Below are positions 14,653 through 17,955 of a stretch of DNA of 17,955 bases, one piece after another (the stretch's first letter is position 1; every line of letters starts with the position of its first letter). Where the stretch lies: positions 1 to 17,955 of the forward strand of contig WOYR01000217.1 in NCBI GenBank assembly GCA_011620705.1. Direction: 5' to 3'. The DNA comes from Microbacteriaceae bacterium (GTDB lineage Bacteria > Actinomycetota > Actinomycetes > Actinomycetales > Microbacteriaceae). The notes beneath the pieces are model-generated. The model saw nothing but the letters and a program-made list of their open reading frames with translations. It searched no databases and was not told the DNA's origin. Both the position numbers and the translations under genes were made by a program.

Positions 14653-15515
14653 GCCTGCAGGAGGCCGCCGTCCTCGGCCGGGTCGACGAGACGCCCCGCC
14701 CGCTCAAGCGCCCGAAGGCCCGGCGCGGCAACTGGGGGGTTGCGGTCTACTCGGTCGTGATCCTGCTGATCCTGCTGATCCCGATCATCTACACGATCGT
14801 GTTCTCGTTCAACGTCCCGGCGCGCACCAACTCGACCTGGCGCGGGTTCTCCTTCGACAACTGGTTGAACATCTTCGCCGATCAACGGGTGGTGGCCGCC
14901 TTCGTGACCAGCATCGGGATCGGGCTGCTCGCCACTCTGGCGGCCGCGGCGCTCGGCACGGCGATCGCGATCGCCCTGGTCCGATTCCGATTCCGATTCC
15001 GTACCGGCTTGACGATCCTGCTCTTCCTGCCGATGGCGACGCCCGAGGTCGTCATCGGCTCAGGGCTCGGCTCGCAATTCCTCAACATCGGCGTCGACAA
15101 GGGCCTGGCGACCATCATCATCGCCCACATCATGTTCTGCATCAGCTTCGTGGTGATCACGGTGCGGGCCCGGGTGGCCAGCCTCGATCCGGCGATCGAG
15201 GAGGCCGGCCGCGATCTCTATGCGAGCCCGGCCCAGGTGTGGTGGCGGATCACCTTCCCGCTGCTGCTGCCCGGCATCGTGTCGGCGGCTCTGCTCTCCT
15301 TCGCCCTCAGCTTCGACGACTTCATCATCACCGCCTTCGTCCGGGGCAGCACCGAGACCTTCCCGACATACATCTACACCGCAGCGGTGCGGGCGATCCC
15401 GGCCCAGGCGAACGTGTTCGCCTCTGTCATCTTCCTCCTCGCCATCGTGGTGGTCGTCGCGCAGCAGCTCACGGCCGCCGCCCGTCGGCGCAGGCTCGCG
15501 CGTGAGGGCGGCTGA
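14649..15515 (+). CDS. potC: PotC-type ABC transporter permease
   Basis: 288 residues from GTG 14649, coupled to the potB-like gene by a 4-base overlap. A basic N-terminus precedes about six membrane segments (31-53, 82-111, 119-140, 152-171, 203-225 and 256-273). The EAA loop is IEEAGRDLYASPAQVWWRIT (183-202), followed by 'FPLLLPGIVSAALLSFALSF', typical of PotC. It completes the importer with the other permease. The run VRFRFRFRT (111-119) after the third segment is encoded by a CGATTC hexamer repeated three times. The end overlaps or nearly abuts the aminotransferase gene. Confidence 0.93.
   Translation: MSLQEAAVLGRVDETPRPLKRPKARRGNWGVAVYSVVILLILLIPIIYTIVFSFNVPARTNSTWRGFSFDNWLNIFADQRVVAAFVTSIGIGLLATLAAAALGTAIAIALVRFRFRFRTGLTILLFLPMATPEVVIGSGLGSQFLNIGVDKGLATIIIAHIMFCISFVVITVRARVASLDPAIEEAGRDLYASPAQVWWRITFPLLLPGIVSAALLSFALSFDDFIITAFVRGSTETFPTYIYTAAVRAIPAQANVFASVIFLLAIVVVVAQQLTAAARRRRLAREGG
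14982..14999 (+). repeat. Hexamer CGATTC repeated three times in the potC-like gene
   Basis: Three perfect copies (14982-14987, 14988-14993, 14994-14999) encode the alternating Arg-Phe run at the cytoplasmic edge of a membrane segment. Gain or loss of a unit stays in frame. Confidence 0.7.
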
Positions 15516-16890
15516 GCGCCCCGTGTACGAGGATCGCAGTCGGCTGGCCGAGCTCTGGGAGCAGGAGCTCGCCATCTACCGCGCAGCCCGCCCCGAATCC
15601 GAGCGCGCCTGGCAGCAGGCGCGCGAGCACATGCCCGACGGGGTTCCGATGCTTTGGATGGAGAAGTGGCCGGGCCCGTGGCCGGTGTTCATCGACTCCG
15701 CGTCGGGGGCGCACTTCCGCTGCGTGGACGGGATCGATCACGTCGACCTCTGCCTGGGCGACACCGGGGCGATGGTCGGGCACGCGCCCGCGGCATCCGT
15801 GGCGGCGATCACGGCGCAGCTCGGTCGTGGCGCCACCTCGATGCTGCCCACCCGCGACGCCGCCGCAGCGGCCGGTCTGCTCGCCGAGCGCTTCGGGCTG
15901 CCGCTGTGGCAGTTCACGCTCTCGGCGACGGATGCCAACCGGCACGTGCTGCGCTATGCGCGGCAGGCGACCGGCCGCCCCAAGGTGCTCGTGATCGACC
16001 ATTGCTACCACGGCACCGTCGACGAGGCATACGCGACGCTCGATGATGCGGGCGGGGTGGTGGCGCGGCGCGGCAGCATCGGTGCGCCGGTGCCGGTGGA
16101 CGAGACCACCGTCGTCGTCCCCTTCAACGACGTGCCAGCGCTCGAGTCCGCCCTGACGGTCGGCGATGTCGCCGCGGTGCTCATCGAGCCCGCCCTCACG
16201 AACATCGGCATCGTGCTGCCCGACCCGGGCTGGCATGCCGCCGTGCGCGCCGCCTGCGCTCGCACCGGCACGCTGCTGGTGATCGACGAGACGCACACGC
16301 TCTGCGCCGGCCCGGGAGGGATGACCGCGCGGGACGGGCTCGAGCCCGATGCGGTGGTCGTCGGCAAGACCATCGCGGGCGGCATCCCGGCCGGAGCATG
16401 GGGCATGAAGCCGGAGCTCAGCGCGCGGGTGCGGGCCAGTCTCGACTGGGATGGCGATGGCCGCGAGGACATCGACGTCGGGGGCGTTGGCGGCACCCTC
16501 GCCGGCAACGCCGTGTCGATGGCGGGGATCCGCGCGACGCTCTCCGAGGTGCTCACGCCGGAGGTCTACCCGGGCATGATCGCGCGCGCCGCCGAGTGGA
16601 CCGCAGGCGTGCAGGCCGCCATCGACGAGTTCGGCGTGCCGTGGCAGGTCACCCAGCTGGGCGCGCGGGCCGAGTACAGCTTCCGTGCGACGCCGCCCCA
16701 CGACGGGGCGGAGGCGGCGGCGGCCGATGACTTCCCGCTGCAGCAGTTCCTGCATCTGCACGCGTTGAACCGCGGCATCCTGATGACGCCGTTCCACAAC
16801 ATGGCCCTGATGTCGCCGGCGACCACCTCGGCGGACGTCGCGCGGCACACCGAGGCGTTCCGGGAGGCGGTGGGCTCGCTCTACGCCTGA
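15502..16890 (+). CDS. Class III PLP-dependent aminotransferase (GSA-aminotransferase-like)
   Basis: 462 residues from GTG 15502, which overlaps the potC-like end by 14 bases with AGG at spacing 7; GTG 15523 (455 residues) is an equal alternative. Fold-type I PLP motifs are clear: SATDANRHVLRYAR (141-154, phosphate-cup region), 'HCYHGTVDEA' (168-177), Asp262 in LLVIDETHT for the pyridine nitrogen, and Lys289 in VVVGKTIAGGIPAG for the Schiff base. The wording resembles glutamate-1-semialdehyde aminomutases more than GabT. A true haem-pathway role is unlikely here because the gene is the last of an ABC importer operon. It probably transaminates the imported amine or a product of it. The exact substrate is unknown. 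The stop lies 6 bases from the convergent gabT stop. Confidence 0.9.
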   Translation: MRAAERPVYEDRSRLAELWEQELAIYRAARPESERAWQQAREHMPDGVPMLWMEKWPGPWPVFIDSASGAHFRCVDGIDHVDLCLGDTGAMVGHAPAASVAAITAQLGRGATSMLPTRDAAAAAGLLAERFGLPLWQFTLSATDANRHVLRYARQATGRPKVLVIDHCYHGTVDEAYATLDDAGGVVARRGSIGAPVPVDETTVVVPFNDVPALESALTVGDVAAVLIEPALTNIGIVLPDPGWHAAVRAACARTGTLLVIDETHTLCAGPGGMTARDGLEPDAVVVGKTIAGGIPAGAWGMKPELSARVRASLDWDGDGREDIDVGGVGGTLAGNAVSMAGIRATLSEVLTPEVYPGMIARAAEWTAGVQAAIDEFGVPWQVTQLGARAEYSFRATPPHDGAEAAAADDFPLQQFLHLHALNRGILMTPFHNMALMSPATTSADVARHTEAFREAVGSLYA

Positions 16891-16896
16891 TGCCCG

Positions 16897-17955
16897 CTAC
16901 GCGGCAAGATCGGCGAACGCCGCGTCGAGCACGGTGATCGCGTCGGCGAGCTGGGCGTCGGTGATCGCCAGGCTCGGCAGGAACCGCAGCACATTGCCAT
17001 AGCTGCCCGCCGTGAGGACCAGGACGCCCTGCTGCGCCGCGAACGCGGCCACCTTGTCCGGAGCACCGGTGAGCGGCGCCCCTGTCTTCGGGTCGTTCAG
17101 CTCGATCGCCAGCATCGCGCCGATGCCGCGCACCTCGGCGATGAGCGGGTACTTCTTCTGCAGCGCGAGCAGCGCCGGCCTGAGCACCGACTCGATGCGG
17201 CCGGCCTCGGCCAGCAGGCCGTCCTGCTCGATGCGCTCGAACACGGCGATCGCGGCCGCGCAGGCCACGGGGTTGCCGCCGAAGGTGCCGCCGAGGCCGC
17301 CGGGCTGGGAGGCATCCATGATCTCGGCGCGCCCGGTGACGCCTGCCAGCGGGAGGCCGCCCGCGATGCCTTTGGCGCTCAGCACCAGATCGGGCACCAG
17401 GCCGAAATGCTCGCTGGCGAAGTACCGCCCGGTGCGCGCCATCCCGCTCTGGATCTCGTCGGCGATGAACACGATGCCGTTCGCCGTGCACCACTCCTGG
17501 AGGGCGGGCAGGTAGCCGTCGGCCGGGACGACGAAGCCCCCCTCGCCCTGGATCGGCTCCACGACGAGGCAGGCCAGATCGGATGCCCCGACCGTCTTCT
17601 CGAGGTAGCCGATGGTGCGAGCGGCGGCGTCGGCGCCCGAGAGCCCGTCGTGCAGCGGGTAGGAGTTCGGCGCGCGGTGCACATCGCCCGCGAACGGCCC
17701 GAAGCCGAGCGAGTACGGCATCGCCTTGAAGTTCATCGCCATCGTCAGGTTCGTGCGGCCGTGGAATGCGTGCTCGAGAACCGCGACGCCGCCGCGGCCG
17801 GTGTACTTGCGGGCGATCTTGACGCCGTTCTCGACGGCCTCTGCGCCCGAATTGACCAGCACGGTCTTCTTGGCGAAGTCGCCGGGGGTGTGCTCGGCCA
17901 GCAGTTCGGCGACGCGCACGTACTCCTCGTACGGCGTGATGGTGAACAGGGTGTG
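16897..17955 (-). CDS. gabT: 4-aminobutyrate aminotransferase, N-terminus beyond window
   Basis: The frame is open through the window end, reading HTLFTITPYEEYVRVAELLA at the edge, so the GTG at 17919 is internal and the start lies outside. About 352 residues are visible, roughly 80% of a normal GabT. Motifs: LVNSGAEAVENGVKIARKYT (PLP phosphate region), 'EHAFHGRTNLTMA', 'VVEPIQGEGGF', FIADEIQSGMARTG (Asp to the pyridine nitrogen) and LSAKGIAGGLPLAG, with the Schiff-base Lys at codon 17371-17373. The enzyme converts GABA and 2-oxoglutarate to succinate semialdehyde and glutamate. Its nearness to a polyamine-type importer and another aminotransferase suggests a putrescine/GABA degradation locus; a succinate-semialdehyde dehydrogenase gene may lie beyond the window. 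Confidence 0.93.
   Translation of the reverse strand, partial: HTLFTITPYEEYVRVAELLAEHTPGDFAKKTVLVNSGAEAVENGVKIARKYTGRGGVAVLEHAFHGRTNLTMAMNFKAMPYSLGFGPFAGDVHRAPNSYPLHDGLSGADAAARTIGYLEKTVGASDLACLVVEPIQGEGGFVVPADGYLPALQEWCTANGIVFIADEIQSGMARTGRYFASEHFGLVPDLVLSAKGIAGGLPLAGVTGRAEIMDASQPGGLGGTFGGNPVACAAAIAVFERIEQDGLLAEAGRIESVLRPALLALQKKYPLIAEVRGIGAMLAIELNDPKTGAPLTGAPDKVAAFAAQQGVLVLTAGSYGNVLRFLPSLAITDAQLADAITVLDAAFADLAA

Noticed and set aside
15469..16848. 459-codon minus-strand open frame opposite the aminotransferase
   Set aside because: It has the composition of a codon-bias shadow, while the plus strand has intact PLP motifs.
16899..16925. Bidirectional terminator at the aminotransferase/gabT junction
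   Set aside because: ACGCGGC (16899-16905) and GCCGCGT (16919-16925) pair over 7 bp with a 13-base loop, but there is no T-run on either side and most of it is gabT coding sequence. It is too weak to call.
1..17955. tRNA, rRNA, CRISPR array, insertion sequence or prophage genes
   Set aside because: No cloverleaf, spaced direct repeats, terminal inverted repeats, transposase or integrase motifs were seen on either strand.

Overview
The window is GC-rich throughout and coding-dense on both strands. It has 4-base ATGA/GTGA gene overlaps, GTG starts and no IS elements, tRNA, rRNA or CRISPR array. Protein families, gene order and frequent GGATGC/GCATCC words point to an actinobacterium, most likely Microbacteriaceae (Leifsonia/Microbacterium-like). 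This is inference, since no marker gene is present.

Region 1 (1-9966, plus strand) is one tight gene string. It starts with the C-terminal 350 residues of a secreted fibronectin-III/Ig-like protein. It continues with a MoxR AAA+ ATPase, a DUF58 membrane protein, a membrane transglutaminase-fold protein, a double zinc-ribbon plus FHA protein, and an EccC-like FtsK/SpoIIIE ATPase. The fn3-MoxR-DUF58-transglutaminase part matches the actinobacterial 'PFNA' type of locus known from bifidobacteria, where a Ser/Thr kinase sits alongside; no kinase or phosphatase lies in this window. Two enzymes carry substitutions at key positions. The transglutaminase core has Ala and Ser where the catalytic Cys and His should be, and the second ATPase domain of the FtsK-like protein has Arg in place of the Walker A Lys. 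The string looks like an envelope-associated assembly, possibly phospho-regulated and related to type VII secretion, but no WXG100 substrate gene is visible.

Region 2 (9963-11078, minus strand) is a complete alanine dehydrogenase gene (ald). It converges on the FtsK-like gene so tightly that both stop codons share one CTAG.

Region 3 (11079-11278) is the only substantial intergenic space. It lies between divergent ald and the ABC operon and holds an AT-richer TTTCA/TGAAA dyad cluster, a plausible promoter for the operon, and a TANNNT element 6 bases from the ald ATG that could drive a leaderless transcript.

Region 4 (11279-16890, plus strand) is a PotDABC-type ABC importer: Tat/lipoprotein binding protein, ATPase and two permeases. 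A class III (glutamate-1-semialdehyde-aminotransferase-like) PLP enzyme follows. Convergent to it (16897 to past the window end, minus strand) is gabT, 4-aminobutyrate aminotransferase, missing its N-terminus. Together with ald this suggests uptake and transamination of polyamines, GABA or related amines for carbon and nitrogen.
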